Positions 53,742-62,734 of a stretch of 64,000 nucleotides of DNA are shown in pieces; position 1 is the first letter of the stretch; each line of letters opens with the position of its first letter. A model generated the notes under the pieces. It was given only the letters and a program-made list of their open reading frames with translations. It was not told where the DNA came from and searched no databases. The stretch comes from Archangium sp. Lineage in GTDB: Bacteria; Myxococcota; Myxococcia; Myxococcales; Myxococcaceae. The translations under genes were made by a program, and so were the position numbers. The stretch covers positions 124,001 to 188,000 of the forward strand of contig JAUXRX010000042.1 in the NCBI GenBank assembly GCA_030681645.1. The letters are read 5' to 3'.

Positions 53742-54902
53742 TCACTGCGCGGTGGAGGAGGTGCTCACCCGCACGCGCAGCTCGGGCTCGGCTCGCGGCG
53801 CCGGGGAAGGCGCGAGGTTGTACTCGATGCCCTGGAGCTCGAATTCGCCGTAGGCAAAGGGCCCCGTCGGGCTGTCGGAGCGCGCTTCTCCGCGCGTGCC
53901 CACGCGGCGCGGGCCGAACGCGCGGTACTCGCGCACGGGCGTGGTCCAGTGGTCCTTCACGAACGTGCCGTCGGCGGCCCGGCGTGCGCGATCATCAGAG
54001 CTGAAGTCCACCAGCTCGCCCTTCTGGTCGAACCAGAGCTCGGCGGTGATGGTCTCGGGGCCGCGGGTGAAGTGCGCGCGGGCTGAGCGGTCGTCCTTCG
54101 GTTCCCAGCGGATTGCCGGGTCGATCAGCGCGGCCGGGGCGAAGAAGCACAGGTCGTTGAAGAGGGTCACCGTCTCGGCGCGGTTCATCTCCGGGCCCTT
54201 CGCGTCGACCATCGGCACGATGGACAGCAACCGCACCCGGAAGGTCGCGGCGTCGCCGACGTAGCGGTGAAACACGTCGACCGGCAGCCCGGCCCGGCTC
54301 GCGCGCAGCAGGAACAGCCGGGACGGCGACGGACCGAAGAAGTTGTGTTGCTCGGCCTCGAACTCCATCCATGGCTCGGTGGGGCCGCCGCGAATCCGCC
54401 CGCGCCAGGTGAGCTTGAAGTTCGACAGCCGCGGCTGGCCGATCGCTCCGGTCACGCGCAGGTACTTCTGCACCGGCGCCGGCAGGTTCTCGAGGTCCTG
54501 CTCGGTGACCACGCCCACCGCGGGCGGGCGGGCCAGGCCCTCGTCGACCGCGGCCAGGTACTGGGCCTCGAAGCTGAAGGGTCCGTGCGCCGCGAAGCTG
54601 TAGACGATCGCGAGCAGCACCACGACGTTGGCGAGGGTGCCGAACTTCGCGTCTGACCAGGCGCTGATGATCACCACCTGGGAGAGCACGAGGGCGATGG
54701 TCCCTGCGATCCAGAACCAGCGCGCCGGCACGGCGAAGGCGGCCACCAGCATCGCCACCGTCGCCACCAGCCAGAGCACTCCCAGCGGCCTCGAGATGGG
54801 CTGATGGAGTTGCGTCAGCTCGGCCAGGCCGAAGGCCTTGAGGAAGCCCATGGAGTGAATGAGGCCGTGCAGCAGCAGTAATCCGGTGAGCGCCCAGCGC
54901 AT
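53742..54902 (-). CDS. DUF6544-like membrane protein
   Basis: A 386-aa protein. The first 115 residues form four helices (LTGLLLLHGLIHSMGFLKAF, VLWLVATVAMLVAAFAV and two more). The soluble rest has LENLPAPVQKYLRVTGAIG, WMEFEAEQHNFFGPSPSRLF, FNDLCFFAPAALIDPAIRWE and ELWFDQKGELVDFSSDDRA, the pattern of DUF6544. The domain's function is unknown. It converges on the CNB-GGDEF gene, with only 6 bp between the two stops. Confidence 0.65.
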   Translation of the reverse strand: MRWALTGLLLLHGLIHSMGFLKAFGLAELTQLHQPISRPLGVLWLVATVAMLVAAFAVPARWFWIAGTIALVLSQVVIISAWSDAKFGTLANVVVLLAIVYSFAAHGPFSFEAQYLAAVDEGLARPPAVGVVTEQDLENLPAPVQKYLRVTGAIGQPRLSNFKLTWRGRIRGGPTEPWMEFEAEQHNFFGPSPSRLFLLRASRAGLPVDVFHRYVGDAATFRVRLLSIVPMVDAKGPEMNRAETVTLFNDLCFFAPAALIDPAIRWEPKDDRSARAHFTRGPETITAELWFDQKGELVDFSSDDRARRAADGTFVKDHWTTPVREYRAFGPRRVGTRGEARSDSPTGPFAYGEFELQGIEYNLAPSPAPRAEPELRVRVSTSSTAQ

Positions 54903-55112
54903 GGGGGACTTCTCCTTCGAGGGAGTCTTCCGAAGATGCTTCAGGCGTGCCGTCAGCCCCGCTCAGGACGACCGGGTCGGGCCGTTCATTTTGCGTGGAG
55001 CCGCGGAGGAGACGCAGGAATCACGTCATCAGGCCACTTTGGGCTATGGGGCAACCATGGTCGTGGGCGGCTCGATGGCTTGTTCTCCTTCTGTCGGCTC
55101 GGGTGTCCCGTC

Positions 55113-55922
55113 ATGAGCGCGGCCTGCGCGGTCCACCCGGGCGAGCCTGCCACCGGCACCTGCCCCCGCTGCGGGAACTTCATCTGCAGGCGCTGCGAGT
55201 TCGACGCGGCCGGGAACTGCTCAGCGTGCGCGACCCGCCTGGGCCCCGGGGCCATCGCCATGCCCTGGGAGCAGCGAGAGCAGCTCGGGTGGGCGAGGGC
55301 CTTCCTGGAGCAGACGAAGCTGGGGCTTCGCAGCCCACGGCTCTACGTGTCGGCCATCCGGCCTGAGGCGCGCTGGCAGGACGCCTTCAGCTACGGGTGG
55401 CTGATGGCGGGGCTGGTGGCCCTGTTGACGATTCCCTACAACACCTTCAACTTCTGGCAGCAGGGTCAGCAGATGAAACAGTCGCTGGCCCCGCTGGGCA
55501 ACAGCGCCCCGGTGCTGATCATCAGCGACCTCTATGCGTGGCTCGGCAGCTACCCCCTGTTCGGCGCGGCCGCGCTCTCGGCCTTCAGCGTGCTCGCCTT
55601 CCCGGTGATGTTCCTGTTCACCACAGGGGCGCAGCACCTGGGGTTGATGGTCACCGGCGTCGCTGCTCGCAAGCCCATCAACGCGACCATGCTCGCCGTC
55701 GGGTATTCGCAGGCGGTCGCGGTGCTCATGGCCATTCCCGTGGTGGGCGGCTTCGCGTCGTTCTACCTGCTGGTGGTGCAGATCTGGGCCCTGCGCGAGG
55801 TTCACCGGGCGACCACCCTCCAGGCCGCCGTCGCCACCCTGTGGCCCACCGTGTTGGTGGGCTGCTGTGGCGCCTTCGCCGCCATCGCGTTCGTGGTGAA
55901 GCTGCTCTCGGGTCTTCGGTGA
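55113..55922 (+). CDS. YIP1-family membrane protein with B-box-like zinc ribbon
   Basis: A 269-aa protein from the ATG at 55113. The N terminus is a B-box-like zinc-binding stretch (CAVHPGEPATGTCPRCGNFIC then CRRCEFDAAGNCSAC). Residues 110-265 form five helices of the YIP1 type. This pairing is common in myxobacteria; the role is unknown, perhaps membrane organisation. It is divergent from the DUF6544 gene and converges with the big repeat lipoprotein. Confidence 0.75.
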   Translation: MSAACAVHPGEPATGTCPRCGNFICRRCEFDAAGNCSACATRLGPGAIAMPWEQREQLGWARAFLEQTKLGLRSPRLYVSAIRPEARWQDAFSYGWLMAGLVALLTIPYNTFNFWQQGQQMKQSLAPLGNSAPVLIISDLYAWLGSYPLFGAAALSAFSVLAFPVMFLFTTGAQHLGLMVTGVAARKPINATMLAVGYSQAVAVLMAIPVVGGFASFYLLVVQIWALREVHRATTLQAAVATLWPTVLVGCCGAFAAIAFVVKLLSGLR

Positions 55923-55952
55923 CGCCAGCCCGCTGCGCAGCCCGAACGCGGG

Positions 55953-58688
55953 TCAGCGCACCCAGACGCGCCCGCGGACGTACGAGCCGGGGCTCCACGC
56001 GCCGAAGTTGAACCAGAGACCAGCGGTGCCGAGGCGGCGGATGCAGACGTGCGCGCCGGTGAACGAGCCGCCGAAGGTGCCAGCGCCGAAGCACCAGTGA
56101 TCGGGACCGCAGGCGGGCGAGTCGGAGTCGTAGCACTGCAGCGCCGGGGCATAACTGGCCGCGGCGGTGGCCTTGCTCTCCACGCTGGTGGCGTAGGTGC
56201 CCGGCGTGGTGATGCTCCACCCGATCGAGCGAGCGAAGAGTGCGCCCGTGAGGTCAGGGCTCTCGACCTTCGTCTCGGCGCCGGTGCCTCCAGCGGCCTG
56301 CAGCGCGCGGATGTCGACGTCGGCCAGCTTCGCCACCGTGTCGAGCGACGAGCTCACCAGCCCGACGGCGTTCACCGCCGCCGGGTCGGCGTGGGCGGCC
56401 GAGGTCGCGTCGGTCTTGAGCACCAGCGTCCAGCCGCCTCCTTCGCTCACCATGTCGCAGTACGCGACCACGCTCGAGGTCCCGGTCGGCGTCAGCGCAT
56501 AGGGGCCGCTGGGCAGAGAGGGATCGGCCAGGTGGAGCTGCTTGCACGACTCGGGGAAGCGGCACACCGCGGTGACACACACGCTGGTGAGGCAGTCGCC
56601 GTGGACGCCGCAGGCCTGTCCGGGGACGCAGCCGTCACAGACCGGACCGCCGCAGTCCACGTCGGTCTCGGCCCCGTTCTTCACCGAGTCCATGCAGCTC
56701 GCGCTGCCGCAGATGTTGCTCGCGCAGACCCCGCTGCTGCAGTCGGTCGGCGCCAGGCACGCGAGGCCCGCAGCGCAGGCCGGGCAGCCCCCGCCGCAGT
56801 CGATGGCGGTCTCCGTTCCGTTCTTGGTCAGGTCCGTGCAGCTGGGTGGCGCCGTGCACACGTCGTTGGTGCACTGGCTCGTGGTGCAGTCACCCGGCGC
56901 CAGACAGGCCCGGCCCACGCCGCAGGCAGGACAGCCGCCCCCGCCGCAGTCGACATCGGTCTCGGTGCCGTTCTCGACCAGGTCGGAGCACGACGGCGCC
57001 TGGCAGACGTTGCCCGTGCAGACCTGGCCGAGGCAGTCGACCGGCGCGAGGCAGGCCTTCCCGTTGGCGCACGGCCCGCAGGTCCCACCGCAGTCGATGT
57101 CGGTCTCGGTTCCGTTCTTCACGCCGTTGGAACAGGTCGGTGCGGCAGCGCAGACGTTGCTGTTGCACGCGCCGCTGCTGCAATCGCCCGGGACGAGGCA
57201 GGTCCGCCCCGCGCCGCAGGCCGCGCAACTTCCTCCGCAATCGAGGTCGGTCTCGGTGCCGTTCTTCACGCCGTCGGCACACTGCGCCGCGAGGCAGACG
57301 TTGGCGTTGCACACCTGGCTGCTGCAGTCGTTCGAAACGACGCAGGCCCGGCCGGTGCTGCACGGTGCGCAGCCGGCGCCGCCGCAGTCGACGTCGCTCT
57401 CGGTGCCGTTCTTGACCAGGTCGGTGCAGGACGGCGACGCGCAGACGCTGGAGGTGCACACGCCGCTGAGGCAGTCGGTGATCGCGCCGCAGGCCCGGCC
57501 GCTGCCGCAGGCGGAACAGGTCCCGCCGCAATCGGTGTCGCTCTCCGTCCCGTTCTTCACGGTGTCGGTGCAGAGCGGCGCGACGCAGAGGTTCGCCGCG
57601 CAGACGTGGCTGGCGCAGTCCGCGGTGCTGCCACACGCCATGCCGGCGGGGCAGGCCGCGCAGCTCCCTCCGCAGTCGATGTCGCTCTCGGCGCCGTTCT
57701 TCACGGTGTCGGAGCACGACGCAGCCGCGCAGACGTTCGCGGTGCACACGCCGCTCGCGCAGTCGGTGGTCGCGCCGCAGACCCTGCCGGTGACGCAGGG
57801 CGCGCAGGTGCCGCCGCAGTCGACGTCGCTCTCCGGCCCATTCTTGACGGTGTCGGAGCAGGAAGGCGCGACGCACCGGTTCGCGGTGCAGACCCGGCTC
57901 GCGCAATCGGTGGTCGCGCCACAGGCCTTGCCGCTGGTGCAGGGTCCGCAGCTGCCGCCGCAGTCCACGTCGCTCTCGTTGCCATTCTTCACCAGGTCGG
58001 CGCAGCTGGCCGGCACGCAGAGCTCCGCCGAACAGACGCCGGTGGTGCAGTCGGCGCCGGCGCCACAGCGCTGGCCGGTCGCACAGTCCGGGCAGAAGCC
58101 GCCGCAGTCGAGATCGCTCTCTGCGCCGTTCTTCACGCCGTCGGTGCAGGCTGGCGTGCTGCAGAGGTTGCCGTCGCAGACGCCGCTCACGCAGCCCGCG
58201 GGTGTCAGGCACGCCTTGCCATCGACGCAAGCGGGACAACTGCCTCCACAGTCCACGTCGACTTCAGTGCCGTTCCTCGCGCCATCCGAGCAGGACGTCG
58301 CCGCACACCGCGCGCTGGCGCAGACGCCACTGGCGCAGTCGCCGTCCGCGGCGCACACCTTGCCCTCGGCGCAGTCGGCGCAAGCGCCTCCGCAGTCCAC
58401 GTCGGTCTCGACGCCATTCTTCTCGCCGTCGCTGCAGGACGCGGCGCCACAGGTGCCCCCGGCGCAGGACCCGCTCTGGCAATCGGCCGCTGCCGAGCAG
58501 GCCTTCCCCACGCCACAGCCCCCACAGCTTCCGCCGCAGTCGAGGTCGGTCTCGTTGGCGTTCTTCACGCCGTCGTCGCAACGCGGGACCGCGGTCGGGC
58601 CACAGCCCAGGAACAACGAGAGCAACGCCAACGCCCCACACCACCGGAAAGTGCTCAAGGTGCCTCCTGCGAGAACGGCGCGCAGCAT
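55953..58688 (-). CDS. Giant Cys-repeat lipoprotein with fibrinogen-like C terminus
   Basis: A 911-aa protein with a lipoprotein signal (ALALLSLFLGC). Residues about 35-710 contain 14 copies of a 48-residue unit: C(S/T)DxVKNGxE(T/S)DxDCGG, CxxC, GxxCxxxxDC, SGVCxxxxC. The acidic NGxETDxDCGG stretch resembles a calcium-binding loop. The C-terminal 190 residues form a fibrinogen-like domain: CKQLHLADPSLPSGPYAL, YCDMVSEGGGWTLVLKTD and CGPDHWCFGAGTF. It likely projects from the outer membrane and binds glycans or prey. Copies differ enough to suggest old duplication, with some recent pairs. Confidence 0.8.
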   Translation of the reverse strand: MLRAVLAGGTLSTFRWCGALALLSLFLGCGPTAVPRCDDGVKNANETDLDCGGSCGGCGVGKACSAAADCQSGSCAGGTCGAASCSDGEKNGVETDVDCGGACADCAEGKVCAADGDCASGVCASARCAATSCSDGARNGTEVDVDCGGSCPACVDGKACLTPAGCVSGVCDGNLCSTPACTDGVKNGAESDLDCGGFCPDCATGQRCGAGADCTTGVCSAELCVPASCADLVKNGNESDVDCGGSCGPCTSGKACGATTDCASRVCTANRCVAPSCSDTVKNGPESDVDCGGTCAPCVTGRVCGATTDCASGVCTANVCAAASCSDTVKNGAESDIDCGGSCAACPAGMACGSTADCASHVCAANLCVAPLCTDTVKNGTESDTDCGGTCSACGSGRACGAITDCLSGVCTSSVCASPSCTDLVKNGTESDVDCGGAGCAPCSTGRACVVSNDCSSQVCNANVCLAAQCADGVKNGTETDLDCGGSCAACGAGRTCLVPGDCSSGACNSNVCAAAPTCSNGVKNGTETDIDCGGTCGPCANGKACLAPVDCLGQVCTGNVCQAPSCSDLVENGTETDVDCGGGGCPACGVGRACLAPGDCTTSQCTNDVCTAPPSCTDLTKNGTETAIDCGGGCPACAAGLACLAPTDCSSGVCASNICGSASCMDSVKNGAETDVDCGGPVCDGCVPGQACGVHGDCLTSVCVTAVCRFPESCKQLHLADPSLPSGPYALTPTGTSSVVAYCDMVSEGGGWTLVLKTDATSAAHADPAAVNAVGLVSSSLDTVAKLADVDIRALQAAGGTGAETKVESPDLTGALFARSIGWSITTPGTYATSVESKATAAASYAPALQCYDSDSPACGPDHWCFGAGTFGGSFTGAHVCIRRLGTAGLWFNFGAWSPGSYVRGRVWVR

Positions 58689-58733
58689 GTCAGGCGCCTC
58701 GCGGGGAGGTGAGATCTTCTTCGAGAGGGAGGC

Positions 58734-60002
58734 TCAGACCCGGCTGTCCTCGTCGAACTCGAGCTCCACCTCGACCTGGGTCTCCTGATCGATCCGCGCC
58801 GTGCGATCGAGCCGCGACTGCGCCGTCGCCTTCACCACCAGCGCCGCGGCCGGCGTCGCCAGCACCCGCGCCTTGAACGCGCTCGCCGGGAGCCGCAGCG
58901 TCAGCACCGGCCCGAGGGCCGCGACCGACGCCGTCGCCGGTCCATCCGTCAGCACCGACAGCTCACCGAACAGATCTCCTTCACGCAGATCCGGATACCG
59001 CTCGCCGCTCGCATGAGACACCGCGCACACGCCGCGCAAGAGCAGGTGCACCGAGTCCGCCGGCTGGCCCTCGTTGATGATGCGCTGACCGTCGACGAAC
59101 GTGCACGGCTGGAAGCTGGCGGAGATGGCCAACTTGTCCGCCTCGGGGAGCGCCCGGAGAATCGGGCTCGCGCGCAGCACGTTGGCCAGCAGCCGCTCGC
59201 GGTAGAACTGGTCGATCATCTGCCCCACGTGCGCGTGGCGCGAGACGATCTGTCCCATCGCGTCACGCCGGAACTCGAGCGCGATGCCGCCACCCTCGAG
59301 CAACACCGTCGCCAGCCGCGGCCCACCTGACACCATCGCCGCCTCGCCGAAGATGTCTCCTGTCGCCACCTGCGCCACCTTGCGTTGCGCCGGCGTGCCC
59401 CAGCCCCGGAACACGCTCGCCGTGCCCTCCACGAGCGCGAACATCGAATCGCCCGGGCTGCCTTCCGTCACCACCACTTCGCCCGGGGCGACTGCGCGCA
59501 CCTCCATGCCCGAGCTCAGGATCTCCTTGAGTTCGTCGCGCGTGAGCGTGGAGAAGAGCGGAATCGATGGGAGCGCGGACTCTTCCCCACTTCGCTCGGG
59601 GTGAACGGGGCTCGGAGCTGGAATCGAGGGGCTCGGCACCGAACCGGTCACCCCGAGAGGAGTCGAGGGGCCCACCGCGGGCCTCTTCTCCTTCGCGAAC
59701 AGCGTGGCGATCATCTCCTGCGTGCGGGTGTGGCCCGGCTCGAGCGAGACGATCAACCTCGACACCGCCGACGCCTTGAAGAACAGCCCCTTCTTCGCGA
59801 ACCGCGCTGCCGACTCCTCGTAGACCCGCACCGCGTCGGCCTTCTTGCCCAGCTTCGCGAAGAGCTCGGCGACCTTCTGGTGCGAAGCCCCTTCGTTCGG
59901 GTCGGCCGCCACCACGGCTTGCCACGCCTCGAGCGCCGCGGGCAGCTTGCCCTTCACCGTCAGTTGAGTCGCCTTGTCCTTCAGCTCACGCAGGTCAGCC
60001 AT
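58734..60002 (-). CDS. TPR plus double cyclic-nucleotide-binding protein
   Basis: A 422-aa protein. The first 110 residues are TPR-like (ALEAWQAVVAADPNEGASHQ). A linker (about 110-145) contains stretches read from palindromic repeat family B (PSTPLGVTGS and PVHPERSGEES). Two cNMP-binding domains follow: first FSTLTRDELKEILSSGMEV, GDIFGEAAMVSG; second PILRALPEADKLAISA, EGDLFGELSVLTDGPATASV. The second keeps the FGEL stretch and an acidic site but has PATAS instead of RRAAT at the usual Arg, so it may not bind nucleotide. It is a likely receiver for cAMP made by the cyclase nearby. Confidence 0.8.
   Translation of the reverse strand: MADLRELKDKATQLTVKGKLPAALEAWQAVVAADPNEGASHQKVAELFAKLGKKADAVRVYEESAARFAKKGLFFKASAVSRLIVSLEPGHTRTQEMIATLFAKEKRPAVGPSTPLGVTGSVPSPSIPAPSPVHPERSGEESALPSIPLFSTLTRDELKEILSSGMEVRAVAPGEVVVTEGSPGDSMFALVEGTASVFRGWGTPAQRKVAQVATGDIFGEAAMVSGGPRLATVLLEGGGIALEFRRDAMGQIVSRHAHVGQMIDQFYRERLLANVLRASPILRALPEADKLAISASFQPCTFVDGQRIINEGQPADSVHLLLRGVCAVSHASGERYPDLREGDLFGELSVLTDGPATASVAALGPVLTLRLPASAFKARVLATPAAALVVKATAQSRLDRTARIDQETQVEVELEFDEDSRV
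59585..59670. repeat. Palindromic repeat family B, degenerate pair inside a gene
   Basis: Arms at 59585-59606 and 59646-59670 match the family B arms (CTCGGGGTGAAC; GGTCACCCCGAG) with several changes. They lie in reverse arm order compared with 52646-52721 and encode the linker of the double-CNB protein in frame. Confidence 0.6.
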
Positions 60003-60017
60003 CGGGTCACTCCTCCA

Positions 60018-61322
60018 TCACGGGCACATGCCGTTCATGCAGCTTCCCACGCACGCGTTGTTGCACCGGCCGCAGTGCATCGAATCGGTCGCGAGCGTCA
60101 CCTCGCACCCATCGCCGGGCATTCCGTTGCAGTCAGCGAACCCCGCGTTGCACGCCGACCGTCCACACACCATGTCGAGGCAGAGCCGCGAGGCGTTGGC
60201 GACGGCGGGGCAGGGCTGGCCGCAGCCTCCGCAGTTGTCGGGATCGTACCGGGGGTCGGCGCACGACGCGCCGCCGTCACAGGCCACCATCGGAAGCGCG
60301 CACGCGGGCCCGCACGTACTCATCGAGCAGACCGAGGTCGCGCTGCAGGGCATGCCGCACGCGCCGCAGTGGGCGTTGTCGCTCGCGATGGTCACGCACT
60401 GCCCGAAGCAGTCGGTCTGGCCCACCGCGCAGCTCAGCGCGCAGCCCCCACCCACGCAGCGTTGTCCCGGCTCGCACGCTATTCCGCAGCCGCCGCAGTT
60501 GAAGACGTCGGTGTTGGTGTCCACGCAGCCCGGGCCGCACATCGTGGTGCCCGACGGGCAGCCCCCGGCGCAGGTGCCGCCCTGGCACAGCAGGCCGGGA
60601 GGGCACATCATTCCGCACCCGCCGCAGTTCGCGGGATCGAACCGGGGATCGACGCAGCCCGGGCCGCACGTCAGCAGCGGCGGCGCGCAGCCCGAGGTGA
60701 CGGGCACGCACGTCGCGTCCACGCAGCCGCCCACGGCGCAGTCGAGGTTGCGGGTGCACGCGGCGCCGAGCGGGCAGGGCGCGCACGTGGGTCCCCCGCA
60801 GTCGACGTCGCTCTCGAGACCATTGGCGAGTTGATCCGTGCAGCTCGGCACCGCGCACGCGCCGCCGGTGCAGACGCCGCTCTCGCAGTCGGTGCCCATC
60901 ACGCAGCGCTGGCCGTCGTCACAGCCGGCGCAGCCTCCACCGCAGTCGATGTCCGTCTCCGAGCCCGAGAGCTTCGCGTCGCGGCAACTGCCCGGCGCGC
61001 AGGCGCGCTTCACGCAGAGCACGCTCTGGCAGTCGTCGTGCGTCACGCAGGTGCGCCCGAGCTCGCACGGACTACAGCCGGGGCCGCCGCAGTCGACGGC
61101 GCTCTCGGTGCCGTTCTTCGCGCCATCGGTGCAGGTCGGAGCGGGCGAGGTGCAGCCCGCGGTGACGAGCAGCACGCTCAGCACGAGAAACCTCGCCCTG
61201 CGAAGCGGGGAGAGGCCGGCCGCAGGCCGGGTGAGGGGCGCTTTGGGCGATCGGCCCCTCACCCCGACCCTCTCCCCGCTTCGCAGGGAGAGGGAGACAG
61301 GAGGACTCAGCAAGAGCCGCAT
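60018..61322 (-). CDS. Cys-repeat lipoprotein 1 (NGxETD modules plus CGGCG modules)
   Basis: A 434-aa protein. The ATG at 61322 overlaps the end of the neighbouring lipoprotein by 16 bp. Residues 1-5 are MRLLL, then about 40 residues come from palindromic repeat A, then a signal core FLVLSVLLVTAGC. A GTG at 61184 would start right after the repeat. The exported part has three NGxETDxDCGG units and then several CGPGCVDxxxDPxNCGGCG-type units (CGGCGMMCPPGLLC, CGGCGIACEPGQRC) common in myxobacterial surface proteins. No enzyme domain is seen. Confidence 0.7.
   Translation of the reverse strand: MRLLLSPPVSLSLRSGERVGVRGRSPKAPLTRPAAGLSPLRRARFLVLSVLLVTAGCTSPAPTCTDGAKNGTESAVDCGGPGCSPCELGRTCVTHDDCQSVLCVKRACAPGSCRDAKLSGSETDIDCGGGCAGCDDGQRCVMGTDCESGVCTGGACAVPSCTDQLANGLESDVDCGGPTCAPCPLGAACTRNLDCAVGGCVDATCVPVTSGCAPPLLTCGPGCVDPRFDPANCGGCGMMCPPGLLCQGGTCAGGCPSGTTMCGPGCVDTNTDVFNCGGCGIACEPGQRCVGGGCALSCAVGQTDCFGQCVTIASDNAHCGACGMPCSATSVCSMSTCGPACALPMVACDGGASCADPRYDPDNCGGCGQPCPAVANASRLCLDMVCGRSACNAGFADCNGMPGDGCEVTLATDSMHCGRCNNACVGSCMNGMCP
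61187..61299. repeat. Palindromic repeat family A, copy 2, in a signal-peptide region
   Basis: About 113 bp with the same nested palindromes as 62584-62714 and 11754-11862: GCGAAGCGGGGAGAGG at one end, GTGAGGGGCGCTTTGGGCGA in the middle and CTCTCCCCGCTTCGCAGGGA at the other end. It is read in frame between the ATG and the signal core of the lipoprotein gene. Confidence 0.75.
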
Positions 61323-62734
61323 GTGAGCACCCCGTTGCAGTTGACGTAGTCGCCGGCGCAGCCGAGCGGAATGGTGGTGGGCCGCAGCACCTGCACCGAG
61401 TCTTCGCACAGGCAGGACAACACGCCGCCGCACGCCTGGCAGTTGATGCAGGTCGTGCTGTACGAGCCGGCTGGCAACATGCCGCAGCAGACGCCCAGCG
61501 CGCAGGTCTCGCCGCCCGCGCAGGGTTGGTTGCAGCCGCCGCAGTTCATCGAGTCGAAGCCCAGGTCGGCCTCGCAGCCGTCTCCCGGCAGGTTGTTGCA
61601 GTTCTCGAACCCCGGCATGCAGGGCCCCGTCACGCAGGTGTTCGCGGCGCACGCGCGCGCGGCGCCGGGCACCGGCGGGCAGGCCTGGTCGCACCCGCCG
61701 CAGTGATCAGGGTCGTTCCGCGGGTCCACGCACTGGCCGCTGGTGCACACCGCGAGCGGCGCGCCGCAGCCAGGAGTGCAGACGCCCTGCACGCACGCCG
61801 AGCCGCTCGGACAGGCCCGGTCGCACAGGCCGCAGTGCTGCGCGTCGCGATCGAGCGCAGCGCACACCGCGCCGCACGCCGACTGGCCGCCGGGGCAGGG
61901 ATAGAAGCAGTTCCCACCCACGCAGATCTCGCCCGCGGCGCACGAGCGGCCACACATGCCGCAGTTCGCCGGGTCGGTCGCCGCCGCCACGCAGGCGCCG
62001 CCGCAGGGAAGCGTTCCTCCACCGCACGCGGGCATGCACGAGCCGAGCAGGCAGGTCAGCCCCGCGCCGCAGGTGACACCGCACCCGCCGCAGTTGCCGG
62101 GATCGAACCGCGAATCGACGCACGCGGCGTTGCACGCGAGCAGCGGCGGGCCGCACTGCGCTCCACCTCCACATCTCCCGTCGCTGCACGTGCCCGACAC
62201 GCAGTCGGTGTTGCGCACGCACTCCACGCCGTCCAGGCACGGCGGGCACGAGCCGCCACAGTCAGCGCCCGTCTCGTCGCCGTCGAGCATTCCGTCGGTG
62301 CACGAGGGCTGCACCGGGCACGCCCCGCACGCGCCGCCGCAGTCCACGCCCGCCTCGCCGCCGTTCTGCACCCCGTCGGCGCACGAAGCGCCCACGCAGC
62401 GATTCAAGGTGCACACGCCGCTCGCGCAGTCGGGATCGTCGAGGCACACCAGGCCGTCTCCGCACCCGGCACACTGCGCGCCGCCGCAGTCGAGGTCGGT
62501 CTCGCGCCCGTTGAGGCGCCCGTCGGTGCAGGTTCCCAGGTCGACCTGGCACGCGCTCGAGAGCACCAGGAAAAGGGGAAAGAGAAACCTCTCCCTGCGA
62601 GGCGGGGAGAGGTCGGCCGCAGGCCGGGTGAGGGGCGCTTCGGGCGCTTGGGGCGCTTCGGGCGATCGGCCCCTCACCCCAGCCCTCTCCCCGCTTCGCA
62701 GGGAGAGGGAGACAGGCTGAACGAACTTGGTCAT
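61307..62734 (-). CDS. Cys-repeat lipoprotein 2 (NGxETD modules plus CGGCG modules)
   Basis: A 475-aa protein whose ATG (62734) overlaps the adenylate cyclase stop as ATGA. MTKFVQ is followed by about 45 residues from palindromic repeat A, then FPLFLVLSSAC, a lipoprotein signal core. Three NGxETDxDCGG-type units come next, and then CGGCG modules (NCGGCGVTCGAGLTC, NCGMCGRSCAAGEIC, HCGGCDQACPPV) and a C-terminal CGMLPAGSYSTTCINCQAC region. It is clearly a paralogue of the gene just downstream. Surface location and adhesion are inferred. Confidence 0.75.
   Translation of the reverse strand: MTKFVQPVSLSLRSGERAGVRGRSPEAPQAPEAPLTRPAADLSPPRRERFLFPLFLVLSSACQVDLGTCTDGRLNGRETDLDCGGAQCAGCGDGLVCLDDPDCASGVCTLNRCVGASCADGVQNGGEAGVDCGGACGACPVQPSCTDGMLDGDETGADCGGSCPPCLDGVECVRNTDCVSGTCSDGRCGGGAQCGPPLLACNAACVDSRFDPGNCGGCGVTCGAGLTCLLGSCMPACGGGTLPCGGACVAAATDPANCGMCGRSCAAGEICVGGNCFYPCPGGQSACGAVCAALDRDAQHCGLCDRACPSGSACVQGVCTPGCGAPLAVCTSGQCVDPRNDPDHCGGCDQACPPVPGAARACAANTCVTGPCMPGFENCNNLPGDGCEADLGFDSMNCGGCNQPCAGGETCALGVCCGMLPAGSYSTTCINCQACGGVLSCLCEDSVQVLRPTTIPLGCAGDYVNCNGVLTCGSC
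62584..62714. repeat. Palindromic repeat family A, copy 3, in a signal-peptide region
   Basis: About 131 bp, longer than the other copies because of extra GGGCGCTT units in its centre (62632-62662). The ends are AACCTCTCCCTGCGAGGCGG and CCCCGCTTCGCAGGGAGAGG. It is in frame within the N terminus of lipoprotein 2. Confidence 0.75.

Noticed and set aside
56049..58712. Plus-strand frame of nearly 890 codons opposite the 14-repeat lipoprotein
   Set aside because: Its apparent repeats only mirror the coding repeats of the real gene on the other strand.
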